Source of the DNA: Ramazzottius varieornatus
Taxonomy: Eukaryota > Tardigrada > Eutardigrada > Parachela > Ramazzottiidae
Direction of reading: 5' to 3'
Assembly: GCA_001949185.1 (NCBI GenBank)
Contig: BDGG01000001.1
Location: forward strand, 784,223 to 848,222
DNA length: 64,000 nucleotides
This document shows, one piece after another, positions 1-12,029 of the stretch. Within the stretch, counting starts at the first letter, position 1, and the number at the start of each line of letters is the position of its first letter. Below the pieces are notes generated by a model that did not search any database, was not told the origin of the DNA, and was given only the letters and a program-made list of their open reading frames with translations. The position numbers and the translations under genes are program-made.

Positions 1-100
1 ACCAGACGGGACTAGCGGTAAGGAGATCTTTCGTTTCTCTTCTTCGGAAAAAGTATTCGCACTCAACGTAGTCCCGTGCATATTCGTTTCTCTGTTTCAG

Positions 101-1699
101 CATTGGCTCTCCGATCTGGAAATTTTCGCCAGCCTTATCGGTGCCATCATTCACGACTACGAGCACACAGGGACCACTAATAACTTCCACGTTCAGTCCC
201 GCTCCAACCTAGCTATGCTGTACAACGACCGTTCCGTACTGGAGAACTTTCACTTGAGCGCTTCTTTTGCCCTGATGCAGAAAGAGGAACACAATATTCT
301 AGCCAACCTATCCAAAGAAGAATACAAGGAATTCCGTTCGCTGGTCATCGATATGGTGTTGGCCACCGACATGTCTATCCACTTCCAGCAGATTAAAAAT
401 ATGCGAACCCTCCTCGGAATGCCCGAAAAGTAAGGACACTATTTGTGGGGTCACTTCGCCCGAATCCGTCTGACTTTGGTCCCCTTTTCAGTATTGACAA
501 GTCCAAGGCACTTCAACTGGTACTGCATTCCTGCGACATCAGCCATCCAGCCAAGCCATGGGACCTCCACTATAAGTTCACGCTGGGAGTACTGGAGGAG
601 TTCTTCCAACAAGGCGATCGTGAGCAAGAACTGGGACTTCCCTTCTCGCCTTTGTGCGACCGTCAGACTACTGTCATCGCGCAGTCGCAGATCGGCTTTA
701 TCGACTTCATCGTCGAACCCAGTATGGCCATCACTGGTGACATGCTGGAGAAGATACTCAAGCCTCTGCAAGGCGAGGATAGCGAGGACGCCGAACCCCT
801 CGAGCTTCTTAACGTCGTCAATGAAGCCCGGCCACGCACAGCGCCACCTGTACGCAGTGCCTCGGAGGGCGTCAACGCCTTCGTCCATAAGAACAACGTC
901 TGGCGCCACACGGCGGCTAAAGCTTCTCATGACATCAAGAAACCCTGGGTGCAACACTTCCAAGAGAATAAAGTCAAGTGGCGCGAAGAACAAGTCCAAT
1001 GTAAGATCCGCGTTATCTCACTAACAAGGGAATTATGCCTGTCCCGATAGTTGAACCGTCTCGCCAAAACGTAGAAGAGGGTCTCTTTTCTGATCTGATT
1101 CCGACAGCTAAATCCCCGACGAACCTGGAATAAACTACAGAACTCGGAAAGGACGAACTTCAACTACTGTAGGGACGTGAAGTTCTTTGATTGGGAGTTT
1201 GATTGAACAACTCAGAGGCGGTCTTTGCCGATCGGCTGTTTCGTCGGATTCGGACTGGGTGGTGTGCTATCGCGCATCTTCGGCGAGTTTTGACACGCTG
1301 TTCGGTTTGAGCAACTGTTTCGTAATGTCTTCAATTAACACCCGCAATCAAAGGGCTTTACGTCAACGCGGCATACTGGAGCGGTCAACAGACTTTCATT
1401 TCTGAGTTCTGTAGTTTAATCCAGGATCGTCGGGGATCTAGCTCCCTAGCAAAGATCATAGAAGAGACTGTCTTCTATCGTTTTTCGGGACAGTTTGATT
1501 GTTGGGTCAGGCATAAGCCCTTTGTTAACTGAAGTTCAGATGGCGAACCAAGTTACTCTTTTCAGCGGATGCCGAGAGACGCTTGAAAGGCAGAAAGGAT
1601 TCCGACAAGGAAGACAGCATTGATGCCAATATTATTCACGAGGAAGAAGTGCCTGATGGATCCGCCTCCCGGCCTCTCAGTCCGAAACACACAAAGTGA
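101..1699 (+). CDS. PDE1: PDE1-type 3',5'-cyclic nucleotide phosphodiesterase, 3' part
   Basis: Hydrolyses cAMP/cGMP; the PDE1 family is activated by Ca2+/calmodulin in the cytosol. Exons seen: 101-429 (after a TTTCAG acceptor), 492-1000, and probably 1540-1699. The first opens with HWLSDLEIF and carries the metal-binding signature HDYEHTGTTNNFH and YNDRSVLEN; the second carries ADISHPAK-like CDISHPAKPWDLH, EEFFQQGDRE, GLPFSPLCDR and AQSQIGFIDFIVEP, all in canonical order. The calmodulin-binding N-terminus and start lie upstream of the window. The last exon is uncertain: joining the strong donor at 1001 to the acceptor at 1538-1539 gives a short tail ending after about 16 residues, whereas the frame that looks coding (acidic, SPKHTK-stop at 1697-1699) needs another phase, so an exon may be missing. 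The intron holds a MITE of about 500 bp. Confidence 0.92.
1023..1527. mobile_element. MITE family A, copy 1 (intronic)
   Basis: Terminal inverted repeats begin TAACAAGGGAATTATGCC and end with GGCATAAGCCCTTTGTTA; subterminal sequence including TAGAAGAG is also inverted. A second copy lies at 9639-10165 with the same internal blocks (CCTGGAATAA.CTACAG, TTGATTGGGAGTTTGATTGA, ACACCCGCAATCAAAG). About 505 bp with no transposase, so non-autonomous. It occupies most of the last PDE1 intron. A clean target-site duplication is not obvious beyond a possible TA/TAA. Confidence 0.75.
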
Positions 1700-3379
1700 T
1701 GTACTGATTCCGATTCCCAGTGTAAATTTAGGAATTTATGATGTCTGCTGTCATAAGAGTTTATCTCCAAATTGTTACCATACTCCGGCCAGGTCACGTC
1801 TCCATGCTGATACTGGTCGTTGATTCTTATACTGAACATATTTTAGCCAACCTGGAAAATTTTGAGGCATTTGTTAGAATGTATATTCTGTAGATCAATG
1901 CATGCATATATAGTTCGTAGGCTATCCAACTACGAAAATTAATATTCGTTGGAGAAGCTCCATATTACATGCAGTTTCAAAGGAATAATCGTGCGCCGGT
2001 AGCCAGTTTGTGAAAGTGTGTAGACCAGTGTTTTCACGTATGGGTATCGGCGGGACAATTCGAATACGAACGATTGCCAGTCACACTGTTCAGAAAACGA
2101 GTTTGAAGCTTTGAGTTCCCCAACTGCTCGTGCAGCCTCGCGTGGCAGACATAGAGGAACACGATGCTGGGCTTCATTTTGGCCGTTCGACCAGCGGTCA
2201 GGTGGCTCCGTCAGAAATCTCTGAAGGGGCGCGAAACAGCGATGGACGGGTGATTCACCCAGTGAAATACCGGAAACACAGGACGACTTTCCAATAGCAA
2301 GTACAACCGAACTCAAACATGGCGACCAATCAATCAGTCAATCAATCAATACTATTCCAATCTTGAAAAACCGCTCAGGATGTTGTTCGAGCATTGGGTC
2401 TTTTGACTAGTAAAGACAAGATTTGCGCACCCATGACCAAGTTGCCAGTTCCAGCGTCCGTGGCAGGGCGTACGAGACAATTACGTAGTTTTCGATACGA
2501 CGTAGTGTATTAGGCTCGGTAAATCACCCGTCCATCGCTGGCGCGAAATTTTGAGTGAAAATGTTTCGACGTCGCACTGACGTCCTACAGCGTAAAAATA
2601 CGCCTTTTTCTATTCGGACGCAAAATTCCCATGTGGGCGTATCTCAGATAATAATAAGCCCCAGAATTTTCGGAAAAAGCTAGCTAGAAGGGCGATCAGT
2701 TTTTTTCTGACTTGGGGCAAACTTATCACGACACGCTCTTCGTTCTTGTCTATAACTTCAAATCAGAAAAGGGTGGTTCTCTTCAAATTGGGCCGCTGGA
2801 ATCCGTATACCGTGTAAGAACTGCGACGGAAGCCTGATCGAGTTTTGCCTACAAACATGAGGGAGACAAAAACTTTGCAGACACGGAGTCGCAAAATTGG
2901 CATAGTTGTATTAAGGAAAGCAGACCGGACACGGAAGATCGCAATAATTATGCACCATATCGCGACGAAAATTACTCTTGGTTCGCGTGCGTTAGTGTTG
3001 CTTGATCTTTGCCTGGTGCGTGGACGGAATTCTCCGGAGATCGATTTGCCTTTCTTGAGTTGACTTTCGCCGACGACTCTAGGAGATCTAGACGGTGTCA
3101 ACATTGATACTAACCACGAATATACACTGGACTTTGTTATATAACAAATTATATCAGTTTTTCCATTATGAATTATCAGTCTGTCACTGTGTCAATAATT
3201 GCAATCAAATGGATCACGGCAGCGAGCCAAAGCAGTCATGCATCAGCCTCCAGGTCGGTTGCATCAGAATTTTGAGGTGACTGTCTATCCCCGCTTCACG
3301 TCGTGTTTATTTTTTATTCCAGTTCTTGACTAAGATGCGATACTCCTGTGTTCAAGCAGACACACTTTAACCCAATACA
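1700..3379. other. PDE1-PIGW intergenic region
   Basis: No convincing gene. ORFs at 1939-2316 and 2763-3104 (minus) have no recognisable domain. The stretch holds a near-perfect 20-bp inverted repeat (2239-2259 with 2519-2538) and a short TCAA microsatellite near 2330-2350. Confidence 0.5.
2239..2538. repeat. Inverted repeat, possible small MITE
   Basis: GCGATGGACGGGTGATTCACC at 2239-2259 is the reverse complement of GGTAAATCACCCGTCCATCGC at 2519-2538 with one mismatch. Similarity continues on the outer sides (GCGCGAAA in both arms). The roughly 260-bp interior shows no gene. Consistent with a non-autonomous element, but no second copy was seen. Confidence 0.4.
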
Positions 3380-5593
3380 ATGGACGATCCTTTAGAAGGC
3401 TACTCCAGCGAGTTGTTCGTGCAGAACGTAATCGGCTGCAAGTCATTCACCGTTTATCACGTTTTGGCCTGCACTGCCCTCTTCTTCTTTCACGACGGAC
3501 TTCTCCGGCTTTTCTGGCGGAGAAAAGCTGCTTCAAAAAGACAGTACGTGAGACTGCCCAACATTTACTTACTTATTGTATCCGTAAGCTCAATGAAACC
3601 CTCCAAGTTCTATATATCGAGGTTTGTTTCCAGTGTCTTCCTCCTGTTAGATTTCTTCGTGATCATTCTGCCGACGTTACTCATCGTCACCCTGCTGAGC
3701 GACTGGATGGCTTACCTGCTGCGTTTCCTGATGATGTCCAGTGTAGTTTTGATGCTCAAATGTGCCGTCGCGTCAGGCGACCGGGAAGGAGGAACGATTG
3801 GCGCACCTGACGATGAGAAAGGACATTCACAGGAGTACATTGTAGTGACAGAATTTCGCGGCTGTGTTCTCCTTCTCGTTTGCATCGCAATCCTGGCAGT
3901 CGACTTTGATCTGTTTCCGTACGAGATGGTCAAGACAGACCGGCAAGGGTATTCGTTGATGGATCTTGGCGTTGGTACGTTCATCATCGCTAACGCTTTG
4001 GTTGCTCCTCAGACCCAAGAGTGAGTCAATATATTGCTAGGTTTCTTGTGTTGGCGCTTCGTCTCACTCTATGCGGTGGATCATGCGACTGTAATGGCTG
4101 AAGAAGCTAGCAAGATGTGGGACGAGACGAGCAGAAGGTTTTCTCCTTTTACAGGACACACAAAAGTTCCTGGAAACTGATACTTAGCGATGTGGGAGAT
4201 ACTGCGGTACTTGTCATACTGGGAGTCTCTCGTTTCGTGTCGGCCTACCTGACGGAATATCATGTTTCGGAGTCCGAGTACGGAAAGCATTGGAACTTTT
4301 TCTGCAGTCTAGCTTTCGTCAAGGTCCAGAAGTCAGTTTCGATTATAAACCTCTCTTTTCCGAATAAACATCTCTTCAACGCGTCAATTCGCTCTTCAGA
4401 TTTTCGGACGATTACTGGCCGCGGTATTTCATCCCCTTGTACTCCCCTATGTCGGTCTGCTGATAGGCTGCCTGTACGAGGCCATACTCCAGTTTGGCCT
4501 TTATGACTTCGTTCTGGATTCGCCGTCGAGCAAGACATTCGATTCGGCGGTCCTTCAGTTCCTTTTTGACAACCGCTCCGGACTGTCATCTTCTGTTGGT
4601 TTCCTCGCAATGTTTCTGATGTGGATTTACGTTGGACGACTTTTCCGCACTGAAAAGTTAGTCCGCCTAACACCAGATCTGCACTTGTACATTCAAAGCA
4701 TACCCGAAATCAGACTGCGCCAACAACGCAGGGGTTTGTTTCAATCAAACAGTCGAAATTTTCATTGTGGTTTTGGTTTGTTATTCGCAGGCGTTCTGCA
4801 AGTGACATCACGCAGCTTGCTCGCCACCTGCTGCAGCGCAGCTTCTTTGTTCTCCTCATAACCTTTGTGATGCGTGTGCCGTCGCGGCGCCTGGCCAACT
4901 TGTCTTACATATTCTGGCTTGTAAGTTCGGGGATTTCGCATGCGCATTTATTATGCAAGCTGGTCAGCTCCATACAGATGCACACTACTGACGTCGTTGT
5001 TTCATAGACTTATCAAGTCCTGGCCTTCCTAGCTTTTCAGCTGATGGTACGCCTGATTCTACTCTATATTGACCAGAACTCGAAGCGGCTCGCCGCGGAA
5101 TTCAGAACCCGCGGTGGCGGTATAAAAGCTTTGACTCACTTTCAGCGACAAGATCTGCATGGAGGTATGTCCAAAGGTTGACTAGAGCTCGAGTTGGCAA
5201 TAGTGCGATGTCAGAGCTCAACGGCAGTGACCAAAAACTGCCCGTTTGTTTTCAGCCTTGTCTAAGGTGAATCTGGCTTCACCTGGAGCTTCCCTCTTCA
5301 CACCAGCCATTTTGTCGGCCATGAACTACAATTCCATGGTGTTTTTTCTTCTGGCCAATCTGCTGACAGGTCTCGTCAACCTCAGCATCGATACCAGACA
5401 GCTTAAAACCTTTGCTAGCATGCTCATACTGACCATTTACCTTACTGTGATAACCTCCGTCGCTTACTTTCTTTACGCCAAAAAAATCCGGGTTCCACTT
5501 CGATTTTCTTCCTTAAGCCGAACTGTCCTGATTAAACTCTTTCTGTTTCTGATGACTCTGTTATTTTGTTTAGCTTTCCTAAAAACCAGGTAG
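3380..5593 (+). CDS. PIGW: PIGW/GWT1 GPI-anchor inositol acyltransferase
   Basis: ER multi-pass enzyme that acylates the inositol of GlcN-PI, an early step of GPI-anchor synthesis. Exons by frame and splice sites: 3380-4020, about 4111-4330, about 4400-4656, about 4789-4920, about 5009-5165 and about 5254-5593. Family landmarks occur in order: the N-terminal luminal/TM block, IAILAVDFDLFP, KTDRQGYSLMDLGVG, EYGKHWNFFCSLAFVKV, LSSSVGFLAMFLMW, RRLANLSYIFWL and the C-terminal MNYNSMVFFLLANLLTGLVN. The ATG at 3380 gives a hydrophobic start like other PIGW proteins. One weak point is the first intron: the good donor GTGAGT at 4021 is phase 2, but the only open acceptors near 4111/4115 need phase 0 or 1, so that junction is unresolved. 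Otherwise the gene looks complete, ending KTR-stop. Confidence 0.9.
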
Positions 5594-7381
5594 GGTTTTG
5601 TTCTCGTATTTAGTCTTCGCTGCCGTCTCAAACGGTTACAGTTTGCCAAAGTAATTCAAGAAAAAGCCAAAACTTTTCTCTTGTATCGATGTCAGCGATC
5701 CTGCAGCAGCCCAGTATTGGCCCAAGCTTATTAAGCTTATTTACTCTTCGGGATGTTAACGCGTCCCCCAGTGCTTACTCTACCTTCTATTCCGTGATTT
5801 CTGACCTCTGTGCTCGTGGGTTGACCGCAGTGCTGGATCCGATTTGGTTCATTCTATCACTGTCAAACATTCGACAGTAGTTTCGACGTACGGACTGTTG
5901 TCGACCGTAACGTTTTGTCGACGCACGTCGTTCCATCTGAAACAGTGAAACTCATTTGAAATCGCGCCAAAATATTGATAGAAAAGTCGTCAACTAACCC
6001 TACCGCCCACCGCTCCACCTGTGGCCAGTAGCTCAAAGAGACAAAAGGTGGCGCCACCTTTCCTGTGTTCAGTTCAAAAGCGCAGGCACCGTACAGTCTT
6101 TTGTTAACCGTAATCGTACATTTGTATGTCTAGCCCTAAGATGACAAAATGGCCGCACGCAAATAGGATGTAAATTGTGCAGTTCTATGGTACAGACTGT
6201 GAGTCGGAACCACCGTCTACAACGAAACAAAAATAGAAATCAGCAGTTTGGTGCGTATACTGCCCGGTACTTCAAATAATCACTGTTCTAATAGTATCCA
6301 CCGACAGCTTTTGTTGTGCGATACAATGGACATCTGGTCGCCGACTCTTGAGAAGTGAAAGGAATGCTTCGATGTTGTTGTGGTACCTGCACGTGCAGGT
6401 ACCAAAAAATGCGGTCAATGGTGATAACGCACGCAATTGTTCATTTGTACTGCACCCCAGTGATACCTCAGGGCCTTTATGATGCGACTCTTGGCCTCTT
6501 TTTGATTGTTCCGCACTGTCCGAGTAGCTAACTGCAGGTCCTTCGCGGTCATGCCGACGAACCAAGTGTTATGACAGCTAGTACATGGACGTAAATTAAA
6601 CCATGACCACCGGGTTCCTTTTTGATTAGGCGAGATGAGTATCCTGGTCGACATAGTTATACTATGGTAACAGGAGGCCTTCTGTTCCTCTTAATCATGC
6701 GGATCAAAGTCACCAGACCATGTTCACACTAGTCTAACAGGCTGCAGGTGTGAAAGTTTATCTAAAGGTACGCTGTCAAACCCAACCTTTAGAAAAATGA
6801 GATCTCGGAAGTCATTCTCCTCCGTAAATTCTAGCTGCAGTGAGTTTCGAACAGAACGGTTCGGTCACATGGAAAAGTTGGTAAGAATTGAAAACGTTGT
6901 CCCGTACATCAACTTTTCGTAGAACTTTACTTCTCGGTGACGTCACGATGCTGTGCTTTTTCAACGAACTGGCATCTGAAGTACGCGAGCACTGAATGTG
7001 AAGGACAAATTGTTGGGCGGCTATGAGCAGCAGAGACCACATTGTTGAACTGAAAAATGTGGATATTGTCTGGTCGTTGTAGCCGTCAACAAACATTTCA
7101 ATTTGCGAGAAGTTAGTGAATGCGTCTGAGTGACAAGATGCCAACGGTGGTTGTTGTTGACACGAACCAAATTGCTGTTCCATACGCTGCAGATGACCTT
7201 CGCACACGCATACATGTCGCGTTCGACCGAAGAGCCATCCGAGCGAACCTCGGAAATATGGAAATGCCTGCACACTTATTGCGTTATGTCTGAACTACCT
7301 CTGTTCGAGTCTTTAGCGATAACCGAGTGCCGAGATGAAACCGGAAGATAGTTTAGAGTGTACCCGAACAAGAGACGTACA
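5594..7381. other. Gene-poor stretch downstream of PIGW
   Basis: No supportable gene. The 153-codon minus ORF at 6812-7273 lacks a recognisable domain or good splice context and is probably chance. The only structure seen is a 24-bp perfect palindrome at 6381-6404. Confidence 0.5.
6381..6404. repeat. 24-bp perfect palindrome
   Basis: TGGTACCTGCAC is followed directly by its exact reverse complement GTGCAGGTACCA with no spacer. No gene or element boundary is visible around it. It could be a binding site for a dimeric factor or a chance or hairpin relic. Confidence 0.6.
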
Positions 7382-7830
7382 CGCACGACGAGATATTTCG
7401 GGCCAGTAAAAGTTACGGACCAGGCGGAAAAGACGGCAAATTTACAATTTGTATCGAAGTCAGAAACGGAAATCGGTTAAATGACGTAACGCTGTAAAAT
7501 TCAACCGTAGAAAATTGTCAAGGACAGTGGCCATCAGCTGATCAGCTGTTTTTTTCTCTAACGCTTCAACGCTGCTGTCGACTTTCTCCCGGAGGAGCTT
7601 CGGACTAGTTTAAACTGTTGAAGGTGTGCGTGTTCCGGTAAAATGGAGATCTAACTTGCTATAACAAATATGACAAGCTTAAGCTCTTTGGCGCAGTATC
7701 CAGCACGTACGTACAACAGTCCAGCCTTCGATGTTGATTTTCGATTGTAGCAAGAATCACCTACCCGTGCTGCCGTAGCGAAAAGGCCTGGCCCGTAATT
7801 TTCTACTGGCCCATAATATCTCGTCCTGCG
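7382..7830. mobile_element. MITE family B, copy 1
   Basis: Imperfect terminal inverted repeats: left end CGCACGACGAGATATTTCGGGCCAGTAAAAG..., right end ...GGCCCATAATATCTCGTCCTGCG. The same motif flanks a shorter copy at 14542-14731 (GACGAGAAATTATGGTACAG). An internal GACCGTAGAAAA-like block and AGCGAAAAGGCCTG are shared too. No ORF for a transposase. Confidence 0.6.
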
Positions 7831-9638
7831 TGTTGCAGCGTGTACTGTAGCAAACGGCCGAGCTCGGATAGTGTGGTTGGAGCTCTTTCTAAATTTGAAG
7901 CGTACTTTGCCGAAGGGGATTTTTGAATTATTGACCCTGAACGGTAGCAGAGTTCATTTTTCTGCTATATCTGTCGCAAAGAAGGCGGATCCCTGTCACT
8001 CTACCATTTTTCCAGCGTCAACTTCAGCGCTAAAATTTATAGCTCTCAGCGCTGTTACAGCACATAAACGCCATATTTCCCTTCTAAAGCCGGCATCAGG
8101 TTATTTTTCATCTCTGTATGCCACGTTACGAGGCACTAAATGACCACTACGACGCATTGCGTCTGTACTGCCCATAACAGCTGTCAGTCACGTTCGGCTG
8201 ACTGAACTACCTGTACAAACTACATCGCACTTCCTCATTTGTTTCTCAGAGGACCATTTCGAGTTCGCGCCGGCTGTTATACTATCATATCGTTAAACTA
8301 TAATCATAAAGCAGCTTTAATAACTGTCTGTTTGTTTGTCCATGTTTATTTGCTTGCTATATTCATATACGCTTTATGTCGGACCGTCGACACGGTTATT
8401 TGCGTTTCTCGGCAAAAATAACACCTGTTGAACAATACCGTCTGTGTGTGAAGATCTTCCGGCAACGAGAAAGAGCATAGCTATTAAATCCTGACGTTTT
8501 TCGATACCTCGTTCGTCATCATTAACACAGTTTCACACCGTGCGGTCTCAAAGTCGGCATCTCGATATCAAGCAACTATATTCCCTAGCAAACCCACCAC
8601 ATAAGAAATGTTCAGAAAAATTCTCCAGACTACTTGTATAAAACTACTCAGCGGAGACTGGTGAGCAAATTCTTTTTCTTTCTTTCTATCAAATAAGTAT
8701 TGAACGCATGATTGAGCCATCAGACGTGCTTTATTGACAATGCATAACACTGACGCTTGTGCGGTGGCATTTTAATTAAAGAGATAAGTAATTCTTTTTC
8801 CACGGTTGTAACTCCCGACTACAATGCGTTCTCGAGCTGTGGTTAATTCTTCTCATTCTTCCGCTCTAATTCACACCTTAACGCATGTCACATTGCATTA
8901 TTACACTACACGTCGTGCCCTAGATTTCCCTCTTCTTGTTTTTCTGTGGTCTGGTGTAGTCTCGAGAAGTTGCCTCACTGTAATTTGCGGTAAGAAAAAC
9001 AGCCCCAAGTTTGCGTGGTTTGCTTCCGCGTTACCACTGCCAAAAGGAAAACCACGCGACCGTAACCGCGCTTTCCCCTACGGTAGTACATGAAGTGAAG
9101 TGCTGGCGTCCTGTTTCCAATACAGGCGGAAACCAGCCTACCGTTGCGCGATATCTCATCGAAAACTGTCGCGAGTATGGAGCGATACTTTTCTTGTAAA
9201 ATGTAGTCCTTGGATACATAGTCAGAAACAGATCAATCTTGAGATTCTTAGTGTGGACGTATTCGAAAGGCGCAATAGCTTTTTTATTTAGTACTCTGCT
9301 TTGCCGAAATCCAAAGTTTCCGCTGCCGTTGAAACTGAATAGCGGAAGAAATGCGACACCAGTCACGCGTCGCCATCAAAAGCGAGATCTTCAGGAAGTG
9401 CTGTTTGCTCAACAGGTACATCAACTTGAACGGGGGATTGCCATTGCGAAAGCAGCATCTCGACTCGGGTTTCGGCCCTTTCACCTTCCCATCCGTAAAC
9501 AAGTCGGATTAAGAGCGGGCAATTCCGTCAGCATAATTGGCTGTAGTCTGATAACGAAATGAACACGATACGATAACGTGAGTTGGTCAGGTGTTTCGCG
9601 CTTTGTGCACCAACACGAGGGAACGTGAACCCTTACTG
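7831..9638. other. Gene-poor stretch
   Basis: AT-leaning sequence with only short overlapping ORFs (for example around 8824-9093 and 9031-9562) that show no domains, repeats or splice-supported continuations. Nothing supportable seen. Confidence 0.4.
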
Positions 9639-10165
9639 ACAAGGGGATTATACCTATCCCGACTTCCCGATAGTCAAACCGGCAAAACGACAGAAGAGTG
9701 CCTCTTCTTTGCATGAACTAGGGAGCTAAATCCTCCGACGATCCTGGAATAAGCTACAGGACTCGGAAGTGACGAACCTAAACCACAGCAGTGACATAAG
9801 TTTCTTGATTGGGAGTTTGATTGAGCAGATTGAACAACTCAGTCGATCAGCTGTTCTGTCAGATTAGGACTGGATGGGGTGCTATTGGACACCTTCAGCT
9901 GATGTTGGCACGCTGTTCGGTCATCCTGTTGATCAGCTGAGCGGCTTGTTTTCAATATCCTCAATCAACACCCGCAATCAAAGAGCTTTACGTCATCGCA
10001 GCACACTGGAGCGGTCAATCTACTTTCATTTCCCAGTCCTGTAGTTCATTCCAGGATCATCGAGGGATTTAGCTACCTACCTTAGATGGTAGAAGAGACT
10101 CTTTTCTACCGTTCGGCGGGGTCGGTTTGACTATCGGGAAGTCGGGGCAGCCATAATTCCCTTGT
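9639..10165. mobile_element. MITE family A, copy 2
   Basis: Begins ACAAGGGGATTATACCTATCCC and ends GCAGCCATAATTCCCTTGT, inverted copies of one another. The inner TIR CTTCCCGATAGTCAAACCG is matched by CGGTTTGACTATCGGGAAG near the right end. Internal sequence parallels the copy in the PDE1 intron. This copy contains extra CAGCTGAT-rich palindromic sequence. Non-coding. Confidence 0.75.
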
Positions 10166-10857
10166 GAGACCTTTTGTACCGAATTTGCTGATGAGACCGT
10201 TTTCAAAGTAGTCGCAAGGTCTTCTTATCAGTCTGTTCTTCGGAGCTCTCCGCCGGTGATATTTCATCCTGACACCGCATAAATCAAGCACCAAAAATAG
10301 TCCATGACCGATTCCCAATTTGACCTTCAATCAGGGTTTTATCAGAGCGACGTTGTTCTACATTGGAAACCCTGGTCGCTATCATTTCCAGTCTATAGCG
10401 TAGAAAAGGGCGAAAAATGTCTTTTATCTTATTTCAGCAAAAGCTACTATAAATAAATCATCAATCACCCATTCACGGGCTTTTCTACGATTATCTCTGG
10501 TTTCGATTTATCGCACGAGTTCTACAGAACTGCGAAAGCAGGATGAGTAACAATACCTCTTTACAAAACCCACCGAAAAGCCGACAAAAATTCTGTAGTG
10601 ACTTTCGAGAGACCTTACTAAACAAGTTTTATTAGAGTACTCTGTACAAGATAGAATTTTCCACGCACTCGCTCCGCTTCGTCGCGGACTTTGCCTTTCG
10701 CCGTAGAAAAGTAAACATAAACTTAAGAGTCTATGGTCTTTTTATATCCGGCACAACAGAAAAAACCACAGTCAAAAGGCAGATAAGAATTAAGAAACGA
10801 GGGCACAGAAGGCGCCTCAGAGGAAAATACCAAAAAACAAGGCGCCATACTTTTTTC
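10166..10857. other. 3' flank of the FAM43 homologue
   Basis: No gene seen. Because FAM43 is on the minus strand this holds its 3' UTR and termination region. Confidence 0.4.
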
Positions 10858-12029
10858 TTATCTCGGCGTCGTCGGTTCCTCAAACCCAGACTCCACCGAA
10901 CACGTCTCTTCCACCGCTCTTTTCATCCCCAGCATCCCGAAGACATCTGTTTTGAGCGGATTCACAGGTAAAACCATCGAGCAAGGTCCCTTCCGCTTCA
11001 CGTTCCACGAGCCCGCGGGAGACGAGTCAATCGACCAATCAACGCTAGCCCCACTGTCACTGTCGTTGTACGACGAGGAAGTTTCAGTTTCGAAAGAGTT
11101 TCGCTTCAGCGTGGCGATGAAGTCCTCTTCTTCCAGCATTTCCTCTTCCTCAACCATCTCCTCTTCAATGGCACCTAATCTCGGCCCACCTAACGCCCCC
11201 ATACTCTTACAGCGTTCTAAGCTGGGCCGGAAGTTCTGTCCGGTACTGAGAATCTGTTTCCGCTTACAGACTGTCGGTGCGATCTCTGAAAGGATTTCGT
11301 GCAGTCTGCGGGCATTCTGCTTCGATATCTTGTCGCGTTTGAACTCGTTCAAGGCCCAGTGGACTCTCTGCTGTAGGAGTTGTGCCATCTGGCAGGCTTT
11401 CTCGGGCTTGGTGAAGAGGACTGCATGGAAACGCAGTTCAGGTTTCATTTTCTTCCCTTCATGCCTGCAAAATAATGTAAAATGAAATAGTAACTGACAA
11501 AATTTCGCAGGCCGTAATTGTCGTTCGCACCACGGCACAAAATTACGGTCGAGGTCCGCCAAATCGCAACCGGAAGTGAAACAGCTGATTACCGTGTCAG
11601 GCTGCTCTTGTTTTATTGTTGATTATCCGCTTCGCATTTTTTCAAAATTCTGCATTGTATGGCCTACCATTTCAAAAGCTTAATAATATTTCGAACTGTT
11701 TCTCGACGCTTTGCGTGCCTGTAAATCCATCCACAGAGTTTGGGGAAAGACGGGTGGGATCCGCAGAAGGTGATTCGATGAGCCCAGTATTCTGTTAGTC
11801 CATGCTCGGTAGTCTCAGCTTTCAGTCCGGAGTTGCAGATGGTGACTTTCATTTTGATATCCTTCATTTGAGTGGAAGTGTAGTTCCTCCATAGGATCTG
11901 CAGTGGCTTGTCCGCGCAACCGTCGCCTTTCGCCAGCGTCGTCAAGACGTTACCCAAGTAGACCACCTTGTACGTTGGATCAGTTTCGCTAATGTTCACC
12001 GACTTTTTGTTGCGGCGAAAGAACGTCAT
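10858..12029 (-). CDS. FAM43: FAM43-family PTB-domain protein
   Basis: FAM43 proteins carry one phosphotyrosine-binding-like domain and a low-complexity tail; their molecular role is poorly known. Exon 1 runs 12029 down to 11719 and starts MTFFRRNKKSVNISETDPTY; exon 2 runs 11464 to 10858. Diagnostic matches are DPTYKVVYLGN, GDGCADKPLQILW, MKVTICNSGLK, the junction YRHEGKKMKPELRFHAVLFTKPEKA, and the later RCKSMGALGGPRLGAIEEE followed by a Glu-rich run, all in FAM43A/B order. Joining the exons needs a GC donor (ACAG|GCAC at 11719/11718) with a normal TTGCAG acceptor at 11465; this gives exactly the spacing of vertebrate FAM43 across the site. A 5' exon upstream of 12029 is possible (TTGTTGTAG acceptor at about 12048). 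The tail ends TTPR-stop. Confidence 0.9.

Noticed and set aside
6812-7273. 153-codon minus-strand ORF
   Set aside because: No domain, no signal or TM logic, and no splice-supported neighbours; consistent with chance.
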